DNA of 64,000 nt from positions 1-64,000 of the forward strand of contig JAOASG010000016.1 in assembly GCA_025210235.1 (NCBI GenBank), written 5' to 3'. The position numbers and the translations under genes were made by a program. How positions within the stretch are numbered: position 1 is the stretch's first letter; each line of letters begins with the position of its first letter. Below the pieces are notes generated by a model, which ran no database searches, was not told the origin of the DNA, and saw only the letters and a program-made list of their open reading frames with translations. Source of the DNA: Vallitalea sp. GTDB taxonomy: Bacteria > Bacillota > Clostridia > Lachnospirales > Vallitaleaceae. Of this stretch, positions 53,808 to 63,232 are shown one piece after another.

Positions 53808-56800
53808 ATGAAGAAGAATAGAGAAGGCTCAATAACGGTTTTCCTTTGTTCTATATTATTAATAGTTATAATACTAACATGTACAGTTATTGATACTACT
53901 CGAATAAAGGTTGCTAAAGTTCAATCAAGGAGGGCGCTTAGAGACTCTACTAATTCTATTTTAGCAAATTATGACTCAGATATATGTAACGAATATGGAA
54001 TTTTTGCTATTGAACAAAAAGAAGATTTAATTGTTAAAGATAATATTGAAGATTATGCAAATGCTTCATTAAATCCCAAAACAAATTTTCCTAAAACAAA
54101 TAATATTTATGAATATTTATATCCTAATAACACTGATAAAACCTTTAACTTATATAATTATAAATTAAAGGTTTTAAATGTTAATCCTACAAATTATATT
54201 GTGCAAGATACAGATTATATTAAATTACAGATACTAGAATATATGAAATATCGTACCCCATTATTATTAATAGAACCTTTTATAGATAAAATTAAAATTG
54301 TAAAAAAATCATCAAAAACTACAACTTATGTAAATAGAAAAATAAATATCACTGAAAAAGTATCAAAGATAGATGAACACTATAGAGAACTTGAAAAGTT
54401 AATTGATGGTATTGAAGTAAGTAATAAAGGTAACATTCAATATGAAAAAATTTTTGTAAAAGGTTTATTAACTAACAAAGAAATAAATAAATCAGCTTGT
54501 TTAAGTGAGATTCCCAATAATTCTATACGGAACAATTTACAAAACAATATTTATGATGTAAATGAGGATATTTCTAACTTATTATATTATCTAGATAACT
54601 TTAATAGTAGTAAAAAAATAATGATTAATACATATAAACAATTATATTATATAAGGAAAGAAATAAATTATTTAGAAAAAGATGAAGTATTAGATAATGC
54701 AACTATAGAGGAACTTATGATCAAATATAAAGAAGAAAAAGAACTAAAAAATCTATTTTTTAATCAAGTAGAAAATGTAAAATATTATATAAATAATATA
54801 AATCAAAGTGTAAATAACATATCGAATTTAAGGATATATTTGGATAAGAATAAGAAAGCTATTGAGGTAATAAAAAAAATTGAAGCAGAAGGTAATAAGG
54901 TTAAAGGTTCTATAGAAAAATTTCAAAATGATATTAAACTTAGTAGTGGCGAGTTAATAGAATCAACTGCTAATATATTATCTAATGATATGGAAAAATT
55001 AAAGCACAAGTTAGCAATAGTTGATAATGAAGATAAATCATATTTACTTGTTAATAATTTATACGCTATACAGGAAGAGTTACAAAATAATATTGAAATT
55101 ATAACAAATAAATTACCGTATATAGATGATTTAATTAATCAAAATAATAATTTAATAAATCATATGTTAGACGGCGAGTTTAATTTAAATATAGAAGAGG
55201 AGATATTATATGATTTCATAAAAGAAACAGATAAATCGGGAATAAAAATCTTTTTATATAACGATAATTATTTGCAAGGTAATAATAATTTAACAGCTTT
55301 ATTTAATGACATACTTAATAATATTAAAGTAAACTTAGAAGATTATTCAACTAAAACAATGATATTTAATTATGGCAATATGGAAACGTTATCAGAAGAG
55401 GAGAAGGATAAACTAGATCCTAGAGATGATGTAAAGGAAAGTACGAAAAATATTACATTCAATAAAGAAGAACAGGATTTAACCCAAAATGTTAATAAGG
55501 ATATTATTCCGTCTATAGCTTATTCAGAAAATGAATCTATAGAAAAGATTAATCAGGAAGTAGATTTTTATAATGAAAAAGAAAATAGTTTTTCTAAACA
55601 ATCGTTAAATGTTTTTGATAATATAGCGTCTAAGTTAGAAAAGAATTCTATTGATTTTAGAAATGACTTATACATTAATGAATACATAATTGGAAATTTT
55701 AAATCAGCTACCGACAATCTACAAGAAGCTACCCCTGTAACACTAAGTGGATATTCGAAGGATAAGCATTTTTTTAATAATGAAGTTGAATATATATTAA
55801 GAGGTAGCTTTGATGAAAATATTAACTTGAAATATGTAACTAATAGAATATTAGGTATTAGATTTGTAATGAATTATCTTCATATTATTACGAATAGCGA
55901 GAAACGTAGTATGGTTATGAGTATATCAACCTCTATAGGAGGGTGGTGGACGTTTGGATTGGGAACATATTTATTATCAGGACTTATTATGACAGCATGG
56001 AGCTATGCAGAGTCATGTGTTGATGTAAGGTATTTATTACAGGGGAAAAAAGTTGCATTTTTAAAAACAAGTGGTGACTGGTATACAAGCTTAAGTGGTA
56101 TTGCAGAGGGAATTATTGATAATACTGCACAATACACGACAAATAAAACAATAAAAATAATAGATTCAGTATCTACTAATGTACAAAACAAAGTTTCTTT
56201 TATTAGTAAAAGATTTAATAGTGATGTTTCGGATTTTGCGGAAGAAAAAATAGGTGAAGTAATAAGCGATGCTAGTAGGGCTTTAGAGTATACATTAGAT
56301 GAGATAGATAATACGATACAATTGACAATTAATGATACTATTAATGATATTAGGCAAGGAAATAATAATCAAATTCTATCTAGGAATTATCCATATAAAG
56401 GAGATAATAAACTTATAAAAAAAATAATTAATACAATCTATAATGAATATGAGGAAAAAATAATTAATGCAACATATTCAGAAATTATTATAATAAAGAA
56501 AGAAATACTAGAGAAATTTCAAGATGAAATTGATGAAATCAAAGGAAATGTAATTAATGATTTATCAAAGGAAATAGATGATATTACAAGTAGGTTTGAA
56601 TCAGAGGTTAATGGATTAATAAAAAAAACATCAAGTAGATATAAAGATATTACTAAAAATCAAATTAATAATATTGCACAGAGAGTTAAAAACTCTACTA
56701 ATAGAAAAATAGATACAAGTATAAATAATATTATTCAGTATGAAAATAATGATTCAAAAGTATCATCGTTAATGCCGTGTTTTTCATATAATGATTATCT

Positions 56801-57050
56801 TCGCTTAATGCTATTAGTAGGAATTAGCGAATCAACTAAGCTATACCGAGTTTTAGACTTAATACAGTTAAATTTACAAAAAAATAGAAAAGATGAGACA
56901 GAACTAAGTAAGTTTTTATCAGGATATTGTACTACAGCGGAAGTATCTATAAACTATTTATTTTTTGGATTACCTTTTATGCCTGAAAGAGCAAAAGAAC
57001 TGGACAAAAAAAGATTTGATTTCAAACTAAGTACATCAATGACTTATTAA
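53808..57050 (+). CDS. Large DUF5702/TadG-like surface protein
   Basis: A 1080-residue protein. The N-terminus MKKNREGSITVFLCSILLIV looks like a pseudopilin segment: GS then ITVF and a hydrophobic helix, followed by DTTRIKVAKVQSRRALRDSTNSILANYD. Its +5 residue is Phe, not the usual Glu. The middle (about 160-620) is Asn/Ile/Lys-rich and mostly coiled-coil-like. A second hydrophobic pair (about 705-740) precedes another coiled-coil stretch (about 780-1000). ATG 53808 after a G-run is preferred to ATG 53790. It leads an operon of TadE-like genes and a prepilin peptidase; its function is unknown. Confidence 0.8.
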   Translation: MKKNREGSITVFLCSILLIVIILTCTVIDTTRIKVAKVQSRRALRDSTNSILANYDSDICNEYGIFAIEQKEDLIVKDNIEDYANASLNPKTNFPKTNNIYEYLYPNNTDKTFNLYNYKLKVLNVNPTNYIVQDTDYIKLQILEYMKYRTPLLLIEPFIDKIKIVKKSSKTTTYVNRKINITEKVSKIDEHYRELEKLIDGIEVSNKGNIQYEKIFVKGLLTNKEINKSACLSEIPNNSIRNNLQNNIYDVNEDISNLLYYLDNFNSSKKIMINTYKQLYYIRKEINYLEKDEVLDNATIEELMIKYKEEKELKNLFFNQVENVKYYINNINQSVNNISNLRIYLDKNKKAIEVIKKIEAEGNKVKGSIEKFQNDIKLSSGELIESTANILSNDMEKLKHKLAIVDNEDKSYLLVNNLYAIQEELQNNIEIITNKLPYIDDLINQNNNLINHMLDGEFNLNIEEEILYDFIKETDKSGIKIFLYNDNYLQGNNNLTALFNDILNNIKVNLEDYSTKTMIFNYGNMETLSEEEKDKLDPRDDVKESTKNITFNKEEQDLTQNVNKDIIPSIAYSENESIEKINQEVDFYNEKENSFSKQSLNVFDNIASKLEKNSIDFRNDLYINEYIIGNFKSATDNLQEATPVTLSGYSKDKHFFNNEVEYILRGSFDENINLKYVTNRILGIRFVMNYLHIITNSEKRSMVMSISTSIGGWWTFGLGTYLLSGLIMTAWSYAESCVDVRYLLQGKKVAFLKTSGDWYTSLSGIAEGIIDNTAQYTTNKTIKIIDSVSTNVQNKVSFISKRFNSDVSDFAEEKIGEVISDASRALEYTLDEIDNTIQLTINDTINDIRQGNNNQILSRNYPYKGDNKLIKKIINTIYNEYEEKIINATYSEIIIIKKEILEKFQDEIDEIKGNVINDLSKEIDDITSRFESEVNGLIKKTSSRYKDITKNQINNIAQRVKNSTNRKIDTSINNIIQYENNDSKVSSLMPCFSYNDYLRLMLLVGISESTKLYRVLDLIQLNLQKNRKDETELSKFLSGYCTTAEVSINYLFFGLPFMPERAKELDKKRFDFKLSTSMTY

Positions 57051-57112
57051 GTTACTATATAAGTAATTGATAATTACCTATAATTTGCTATAAGGAATGA
57101 GGTATATCAAAT

Positions 57113-58297
57113 ATGAAGAAATTAAAAGGTTCTTTAACAGTAGAAGCAGCTATGGTCTTACCTATTTTTTTAATGGCTATACTATCTATTATTTATATAA
57201 TAAAAATAATTTATATACAAGAGAACGTACAATATAGTTTATCAGAAACGGCTAATGAGATGTCTACATATGCTTATGTATTAGAAAAAAGTAAAATATT
57301 ATCTACTCAACAACAAATTTATTCTAACGCAATTAAAGAAAATAATGAACAAAGTATAATTAATAATTCATATTATTTATATGAAATTATAGAAAATGCA
57401 AGTTCTTATACAAGTCGCAATACATCATATGAAGATATAGTATTTGAAGATATATCAAATACCAATAATTTAAATGTTTTTATTAGTAATTATACTAATA
57501 CGATAAAAGAGATTAAAAATAAAATTATTAATAATACGGAAATAGCTTTTGCAAGTTTAAATATAATAATGGATTCTATTGATTCTATGCTAAAAGGAGT
57601 ACAAGGATTATTAATTAATGAATGTTTACAAGAAGGATTTGAAGTCATTAATAATTATGTAGGTTCTAAAATTGCTGAAGATATATTGAGTAATTATATT
57701 ACTGATGAAGAATATAAAAAATGGTATATAGTAAATGGTAAAGATGGAATGGATTTTAAAAACTCAAAATTTATGCTAGAAGATGAAGATATTGATTTAA
57801 TTGTAAATTATAAAATTGCTATTCCTATACCTTTTCCAGGTATAAAAGACATTAATATGATGCAAAGGGTAAAAGTAAGAGGGTTTACAGGTAATAGAAA
57901 GTATTATAATTTTGCAGAAGAAAATGAAGATAATAATGAAGTTGAGCAGGGTGATGAAGGAGATTATGATAGCGAAGATGAAATTATTGTATATAGTGTA
58001 AATGATAAAATATATCATTTATATATTACTTGCTTAAACAATACTACAATCGAAGAAGTATATGATAGAAGTAAACACAAGGCAAAATTATGTGAAAGAT
58101 GTTCCAAACATATTGATGATAATGAGATAAAAATAGTTTATCATACTCCTAATGGAGCAAAATACCATGTTAATAAATTTTGTACACAAATATATTCAGA
58201 AGATATAAAAGAGCTTACTTTAAAAGAAGCGAAGAAATTAGGAATGAAATTATGTAAAAATTGTAAGAGGAAAAAGCAAAGGATTGAAATTAAATGA
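57113..58297 (+). CDS. TadE-like pseudopilin with tandem HxnC...CxxC modules
   Basis: A 394-residue protein. It begins MKKLKGSLTVEAAMVLPIF, with a prepilin-type G/SLTVE cleavage site (Glu at +5) and a hydrophobic helix. An acidic linker at about 270-290 precedes two repeats of a metal-ligand-like pattern: KIYHLYITC...LCERC and AKYHVNKFC...LCKNC. The pattern resembles the KYH...C...PCxxC domain found at the ends of some secreted proteins. It would be processed by the adjacent peptidase and displayed outside. Confidence 0.82.
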   Translation: MKKLKGSLTVEAAMVLPIFLMAILSIIYIIKIIYIQENVQYSLSETANEMSTYAYVLEKSKILSTQQQIYSNAIKENNEQSIINNSYYLYEIIENASSYTSRNTSYEDIVFEDISNTNNLNVFISNYTNTIKEIKNKIINNTEIAFASLNIIMDSIDSMLKGVQGLLINECLQEGFEVINNYVGSKIAEDILSNYITDEEYKKWYIVNGKDGMDFKNSKFMLEDEDIDLIVNYKIAIPIPFPGIKDINMMQRVKVRGFTGNRKYYNFAEENEDNNEVEQGDEGDYDSEDEIIVYSVNDKIYHLYITCLNNTTIEEVYDRSKHKAKLCERCSKHIDDNEIKIVYHTPNGAKYHVNKFCTQIYSEDIKELTLKEAKKLGMKLCKNCKRKKQRIEIK

Positions 58298-58890
58298 AAA
58301 TAATGGTTATTCTATTAGGAGTAAAATTAGGATTTTTAACATCTAATTATTCATTGGATCTAGGGTTTAAGAATCATAATAAAAAGACTTTGATTTTATC
58401 AGCTATAGTTATTAGTTTGTTTACCTTTTTTACATATTATTTATATTATATATATGGATTCACAAATTATTTTATTTCCTTGGAAATAACAACATGGTTT
58501 TTATTATTAATTAGTATATATGATATTAAATATAAGCAAGTGCCTATGGATGTAGTGATGTTAACAGTATTATTAGGAGTAGTATTATTATATTTTAACC
58601 CTAATGTTACATTGATAGAATCTCTTGTTGGAGTAGGAATTGGTGGAGTATTAGTACTAGTATCTTATTTTACAAAGGGGGCTATAGGTATGGGGGATGC
58701 ATTTGTAATAGGTACAATTGGTATATTGTTAGGGTATAAAATTGCTTTAGCGGTATTATTATATACACTAGTATTATGTGGGTTAACAGGTATTTTTCTA
58801 ATGACCTTTAAAAAAGCAAATAGAAAGACTAAAATACCTATGGTTCCATTTATGTTTATTGCTTTGTTAGGGATTGTTTTAATAGGATAG
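58294..58890 (+). CDS. Prepilin peptidase (TadV/CpaA-type A24 aspartic protease)
   Basis: A 198-residue membrane protein with six to seven helices. It has the A24 catalytic Asp motifs: YDIKYKQVP and GMGD. It lacks the N-terminal methylase domain of PilD, like TadV/CpaA. It overlaps the TadE-like gene by 4 bp and lies between the two pseudopilin genes it presumably processes. There is no Flp major pilin or TadA/B/C gene nearby. Confidence 0.85.
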   Translation: MKIMVILLGVKLGFLTSNYSLDLGFKNHNKKTLILSAIVISLFTFFTYYLYYIYGFTNYFISLEITTWFLLLISIYDIKYKQVPMDVVMLTVLLGVVLLYFNPNVTLIESLVGVGIGGVLVLVSYFTKGAIGMGDAFVIGTIGILLGYKIALAVLLYTLVLCGLTGIFLMTFKKANRKTKIPMVPFMFIALLGIVLIG

Positions 58891-58995
58891 TGATAGGATT
58901 ATGTTATAGAATATACTATTTTAGAATATTTTAAAAATTGCTTAGTGAAATTTTAATTTATATTATGCTTGTGCTGAGTAAAAGGGGGGACAAGT

Positions 58996-59607
58996 TTGAC
59001 AAAAATTAATGGAAGTCTTACAGTTGAAGCATCTTTAGTTTTTCCAATAGTATTTTTTGCTGTTATTAGTCTTTTTTACATAAGTATTTATCTTCATGAT
59101 GTAACTTGTTTAAAGTCTATTGTTGATGAAACGGCTAGTCGTTATGAGCTAGCATTATCTAATAAAATTGATTTTGAGACTGGAAATAATATTTCTAATA
59201 ATAGTAGATTAAACAGAGGGTTATATTGGAGATTAAATGATAATAATGAATATAATTCTAAAGTTGAAAGATATATTGCTAAACAAGTAAAAGATAAACT
59301 AATATTAGATTATGATTCTATAATTACTAATTCTTATATTACAAACTCAATTGGTAAAAAAAGCATTGATATTAAAGTAACTAAAAGTTTTCATACACCG
59401 ATAAATATAATAAATAAATTACTAAGTATGGATAAGGATGAATTAACAATGACTGTGAGGTGTAAAGCAGTTATTAATGATCAAGAGGAATTTGTTAGGA
59501 ATATAAATTTGCTAGATGATATTTCAGATTGTGTTGTACCTTTAAATAAAGCTAAACATGAATATGAAAATAAAGTAAAGAAAATTTTAGATTATTTTAA
59601 TAAATAA
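58996..59607 (+). CDS. TadE-like pseudopilin
   Basis: A 203-residue protein starting with TTG (AAAGGGGGG upstream). MTKINGSLTVEASLVFPIVF has the same G/SLTVE cleavage site and hydrophobic helix as the larger TadE-like protein. The rest is a short extracytoplasmic domain ending in a charged tail. It would be a minor pseudopilin. It is the last gene of the pilus-like operon. Confidence 0.8.
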   Translation: MTKINGSLTVEASLVFPIVFFAVISLFYISIYLHDVTCLKSIVDETASRYELALSNKIDFETGNNISNNSRLNRGLYWRLNDNNEYNSKVERYIAKQVKDKLILDYDSIITNSYITNSIGKKSIDIKVTKSFHTPINIINKLLSMDKDELTMTVRCKAVINDQEEFVRNINLLDDISDCVVPLNKAKHEYENKVKKILDYFNK

Positions 59608-59640
59608 TTTATAAAACGGTCACAGGTAGATAGATATTAT

Positions 59641-59770
59641 TTTACAGGTAGAGCAATACCTATAGCATCTTACCAAAACCAATAGCCATGAAAAAATATT
59701 AAAGAGATGGCATTTGCGGAAGAATGCCACAAATCATATCTATATAAATTTTCATGCGATTACCCTGTAT
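59641..59770. repeat. Degenerate palindromic repeat remnants
   Basis: TTTTCATGCGATTACCCTG (59749-59767) is a diverged copy of one arm of the palindrome at 49989-50030. A hairpin TGGCATT/AATGCCA lies at about 59708-59729. The region has no coding potential. Confidence 0.5.
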
Positions 59771-59838
59771 TATTTTATAAATATAATGGAAGTTAATAAA
59801 GCTTTTATGTTATAATTTTATAAATTAACTATGTTTAA

Positions 59839-59928
59839 TTAAGTAAGTGAAAGACTGGATTTAGTTGATTCTTTAATAAAATTGTTGTATGAAAAGAATT
59901 ATAGATTCTTAGTTTTGCAAATACCTAA
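59839..59928 (+). repeat. Miniature inverted-repeat element, copy D
   Basis: The left arm TTAAGTAAGTGAAAGACTGG and inner TTTAGTTGATTCTTTAAT match copy A. The right arm TAGTTTTGCAAATACCTA (59910-59927) also matches. It ends 27 bp before the recQ start and is about 30 bp shorter than copy A. Confidence 0.7.
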
Positions 59929-59954
59929 ATTATATAAAGGGATGAATAAATAAT

Positions 59955-62081
59955 ATGAGAGAAAAAGCAAAAGAGATATTAAAAAAATTATATGGATATA
60001 ATGAGTATAAAAAAGGACAGGAAGAGGCTATTAATAGTATACTTAATGGAAATGATACTGTAGTAATAATGCCTACAGGTGGGGGTAAATCTATATGTTA
60101 TCAAATACCAGCGCTTATTTTTGATGGGATTACAATGGTTATTTCTCCTTTAATATCATTAATGAAAGATCAAGTTGATAGTCTGAAAACAGTAGGGATA
60201 GATGCTACATATATTAATAGTACGTTATCTTATGAGGAAATAGAATATAGAACACAAGATATTAGTAACGGTACATATAAAATTGTTTATATTGCACCCG
60301 AAAGATTAGAGACAGAAAGCATTCGTAGGATAACTAGACAAAATAAAATATCTCTTATTGCTATAGATGAAGCTCACTGTATTTCTCAATGGGGTCATGA
60401 TTTCAGACCTAGTTATACATCAATTAATTCGTTTATTAATAGCTTAGAACATAGACCGATTATTACAGCTTTAACTGCCACTGCTACTAAAAAGGTTGAA
60501 GAAGATATTATTCATCAATTACAATTAAAAAATGAAATGGTTTTTAAGAATGGATATAATAGGGAAAATCTCACATTTACGGTATTAAAAGGTGTAAATC
60601 AAAACAAATTTATTGTTGATTATGCTATTAAACATAAAGGTGAAGCAGGTATTATTTATGTTGGTACAAGAAAGGATACAGAGAGTATATGTAGATTATT
60701 AAATAAAAATAATATTAATGCTTTGATGTATCATGGGGGAATGAATGCAGAGGAAAGAAAAGATAACCAAGAAAAATTTATATATGATGATATAGAAGTG
60801 ATGGTAGCTACTAATGCTTTTGGAATGGGTATTGATAAATCTAATGTTAGATATGTAATTCATTATAATATGCCTGAGAATATAGAAGCTTATTACCAAG
60901 AAGCGGGACGTGCTGGAAGAGATTCATTACCATCTCAGTGCATTTTACTTTTTAGTGCTAGAGATGTGCAATTAAGAAGATTTTTGATTGATCAATCGGA
61001 AGATTTAGATGAAATAAGAAAAAGACATAGATATGAGAAACTTCAACAGATGACACAATATTGTCATGTTACAACTTGCCTTAGAAAATACATATTGGAG
61101 TATTTTGGTGAAGAAAATATAATAGATAAATGTGATAATTGTAGTAATTGTAATGATGAAATTAAGAAAGAAGATATGACTATTGAAGCTCAAAAAATTA
61201 TATCTTGTGTAATAAGAATGAAAGAAAGATTTGGGACTAAGATTGTAGCAGAAGTACTAAAAGGTTCTAAAAATAAAAGAGTTCTTAGTTTAGGTTTCAA
61301 TGATTTATCTACATATGGTATTATGTCAGAATATACAATAGATAGTATAAAGGATATGATTAATCTTTTGATTGCAGAGGGTTATTTAAGAATGACTACC
61401 GATGAATTTCCTATTGTAAAAGTAAATAAAAAAGCAGTTGGTATTTTAAAAAATAATGAAAAAGTATATAGAAATGTTTATAAAACTGAAAAGGTCGAAG
61501 TAAAACAAGAGTTGTTTGAGGAGTTAAGAAGACTAAGAAGAAATATAGCTAAAGAGGAAAATTTACCACCATATGTAATTTTTAGTGATGTTACACTAAA
61601 AGAATTAAGTTCTAAGTATCCTACTACTAAATCTCAAATGTTAAATATTAAAGGGGTAGGAGAAAAGAAATATAAACAATACGGGGAACTTTTTATGGAT
61701 AAGATAAGAGAATATGTAAAAGAAAATGGTATTGAAGTTGATATAGAAAGAAGTTATATGAATGTAGTAAAAAAAGCTAGCAAAAATAACAAAGAAGCTT
61801 CATATGCAATATCAGCGAGATTATTTAATGAATTACATGATTTAAAGGAAGTAGCTAAAGAGAGAGAATTAAAACTTAGAACAATTGAGGATCATATTTT
61901 CGAAGCACATAAAAAAGGTATAGATGTTAATATTGATCAGTTTATTCCTAACGGATATGAAGATGATATTAGAAATGTAATTGAAGAGGTTGGGGTTGAA
62001 AGGCTAAAGCCTATTAAAGAATCTTTGCCAGATAATATTAGTTATAATGCTATTAGAGCTGTTATTGAGAAATGGTATTAG
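59955..62081 (+). CDS. recQ: ATP-dependent DNA helicase RecQ
   Basis: A 708-residue helicase. Walker A MPTGGGKS is at about 39-46; the DEAH box is IDEAHCISQWGHDFRPSY; motifs V/VI are ATNAFGMGIDKSNVR and EAGRAGRD. The zinc-binding Cys cluster (CLRKYIL...CDNCSNCND) is followed by an RQC winged helix, an HRDC domain (about 515-595) and a C-terminal HTH_40-type segment. It unwinds DNA 3'-5' in recombination and repair. The start ATG has AAAGGGATGA upstream, close to repeat copy D. Confidence 0.95.
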   Translation: MREKAKEILKKLYGYNEYKKGQEEAINSILNGNDTVVIMPTGGGKSICYQIPALIFDGITMVISPLISLMKDQVDSLKTVGIDATYINSTLSYEEIEYRTQDISNGTYKIVYIAPERLETESIRRITRQNKISLIAIDEAHCISQWGHDFRPSYTSINSFINSLEHRPIITALTATATKKVEEDIIHQLQLKNEMVFKNGYNRENLTFTVLKGVNQNKFIVDYAIKHKGEAGIIYVGTRKDTESICRLLNKNNINALMYHGGMNAEERKDNQEKFIYDDIEVMVATNAFGMGIDKSNVRYVIHYNMPENIEAYYQEAGRAGRDSLPSQCILLFSARDVQLRRFLIDQSEDLDEIRKRHRYEKLQQMTQYCHVTTCLRKYILEYFGEENIIDKCDNCSNCNDEIKKEDMTIEAQKIISCVIRMKERFGTKIVAEVLKGSKNKRVLSLGFNDLSTYGIMSEYTIDSIKDMINLLIAEGYLRMTTDEFPIVKVNKKAVGILKNNEKVYRNVYKTEKVEVKQELFEELRRLRRNIAKEENLPPYVIFSDVTLKELSSKYPTTKSQMLNIKGVGEKKYKQYGELFMDKIREYVKENGIEVDIERSYMNVVKKASKNNKEASYAISARLFNELHDLKEVAKERELKLRTIEDHIFEAHKKGIDVNIDQFIPNGYEDDIRNVIEEVGVERLKPIKESLPDNISYNAIRAVIEKWY

Positions 62082-62110
62082 ATAAAGAATTGAAAAGTGT
62101 TTTTTCTAAG

Positions 62111-62137
62111 ATACAAGAGTTTAACTCTTGTATTTTT
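62111..62137 (+). terminator. Intrinsic terminator after recQ
   Basis: ATACAAGAG and CTCTTGTAT flank a short loop and are followed by TTTTT. Confidence 0.83.
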
Positions 62138-62250
62138 AGTTAAGTCCTGCTTAAATGAGATAGGGGCATTTTTATTTACGCCTTTCCTAATCAGGAATAA
62201 CACGTAGTAGCTTATCTTAAATTTAAAAATGATTTTGTTTAAAATTATTA

Positions 62251-62281
62251 TTGACTCTGACGTTGCGTTATAGTGTATTCT
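62251..62281 (+). promoter_or_regulatory. MerR-type promoter with 19-bp spacer
   Basis: TTGACT (62251-62256) and TATTCT (62276-62281) are separated by exactly 19 bp, the overlong spacer seen at MerR-activated promoters. The spacer (CTGACGTTGCGTTATAGTG) has an imperfect dyad CTGACGTT/GCGTTATAG. A TipAL-like MerR gene is the second gene of the transcript, fitting autoregulation. Confidence 0.72.
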
Positions 62282-62323
62282 TATTTTGTGGTTGAAATAT
62301 ATAACTAAAGAGAGGTAAAGAAT

Positions 62324-63232
62324 ATGAATATAACAGCAATTAGATCAGATAAAATTTATCGAAAGATGATAAAATCAGATGTAGAAAAACGAAGTGATAT
62401 TTATCGCAATGAGCTTATGAAACCTTTTGAATTTAAGTGGAAGTGTATTGGTGTACCACTTATATCAGAGGAAGAGGGAGGATATGATGTAATATCTACA
62501 AGTACTATGAGTGGGGGGTATCATCCTAATCAAATAAATGAAAAGTGTATTATAGATGTTGAAAAAATCAGTGATGACCTTTTTTGGAAAGCATGTGAGA
62601 AAAGTATTTATAATTCATTAAAGGGTTTTGAAGATAACGGAATTAAACTACCAACTAAAGGATACATTTTTACTATTATGTTAAATAACCCACAAAATCC
62701 AATGTCAAAAATGACAGGTGATTATTGTGGTGATGGAGGCATTCCAGGATATATTATAGGTACAATAATACCTAATAATAAGTCGCTTGAAATGTTACCT
62801 GTTGCACTTGCTCATGAGACGAATCATAACGTAAGATGGCAGTTTATACAGTGGAGTCCGTTGGTCACTCTTGCAGATATGATTGTTAGTGAGGGACTTG
62901 CAGAAAATTTTGCTGCTCATATGTTTGGTGAGGATAAAATAGGAATGTGGGTAAAGAATACAGATAAGGAAACTCTTAATTCATTAATTAAGCCAACTAT
63001 AAAAGCAAATCTCTTTGAAAATGATTTTAATAAGCTTTCAAGTTATCTTTATGGAGATGAGATTATGGCAATACGTGGTATGAAACCTATAGGTATGCCA
63101 TATTGTGGAGGTTATGCTTGTGGATATTATTTAATAAAGCATTATTTAGAAAAAACTGGTAAAAATATTTTTGAGGCAACACTTATATCTACAGAGGAAA
63201 TATTGAAAGTAACGGAGGAATTTTGGGATTGA
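62324..63232 (+). CDS. DUF2268 zinc metalloprotease-like protein
   Basis: A 302-residue protein. The HETNH motif (His164, Glu165, His168) fits an HExxH zinc protease. The rest (LADMIVSEGLAENFAAHMFG, with a downstream Glu as likely third ligand, and PYCGGYACGYYLI near the end) matches the DUF2268 group of predicted proteases. There is no signal peptide. Its 3' end overlaps the MerR gene start, and both lie behind the MerR-type promoter. The natural substrate is not known. Confidence 0.8.
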   Translation: MNITAIRSDKIYRKMIKSDVEKRSDIYRNELMKPFEFKWKCIGVPLISEEEGGYDVISTSTMSGGYHPNQINEKCIIDVEKISDDLFWKACEKSIYNSLKGFEDNGIKLPTKGYIFTIMLNNPQNPMSKMTGDYCGDGGIPGYIIGTIIPNNKSLEMLPVALAHETNHNVRWQFIQWSPLVTLADMIVSEGLAENFAAHMFGEDKIGMWVKNTDKETLNSLIKPTIKANLFENDFNKLSSYLYGDEIMAIRGMKPIGMPYCGGYACGYYLIKHYLEKTGKNIFEATLISTEEILKVTEEFWD

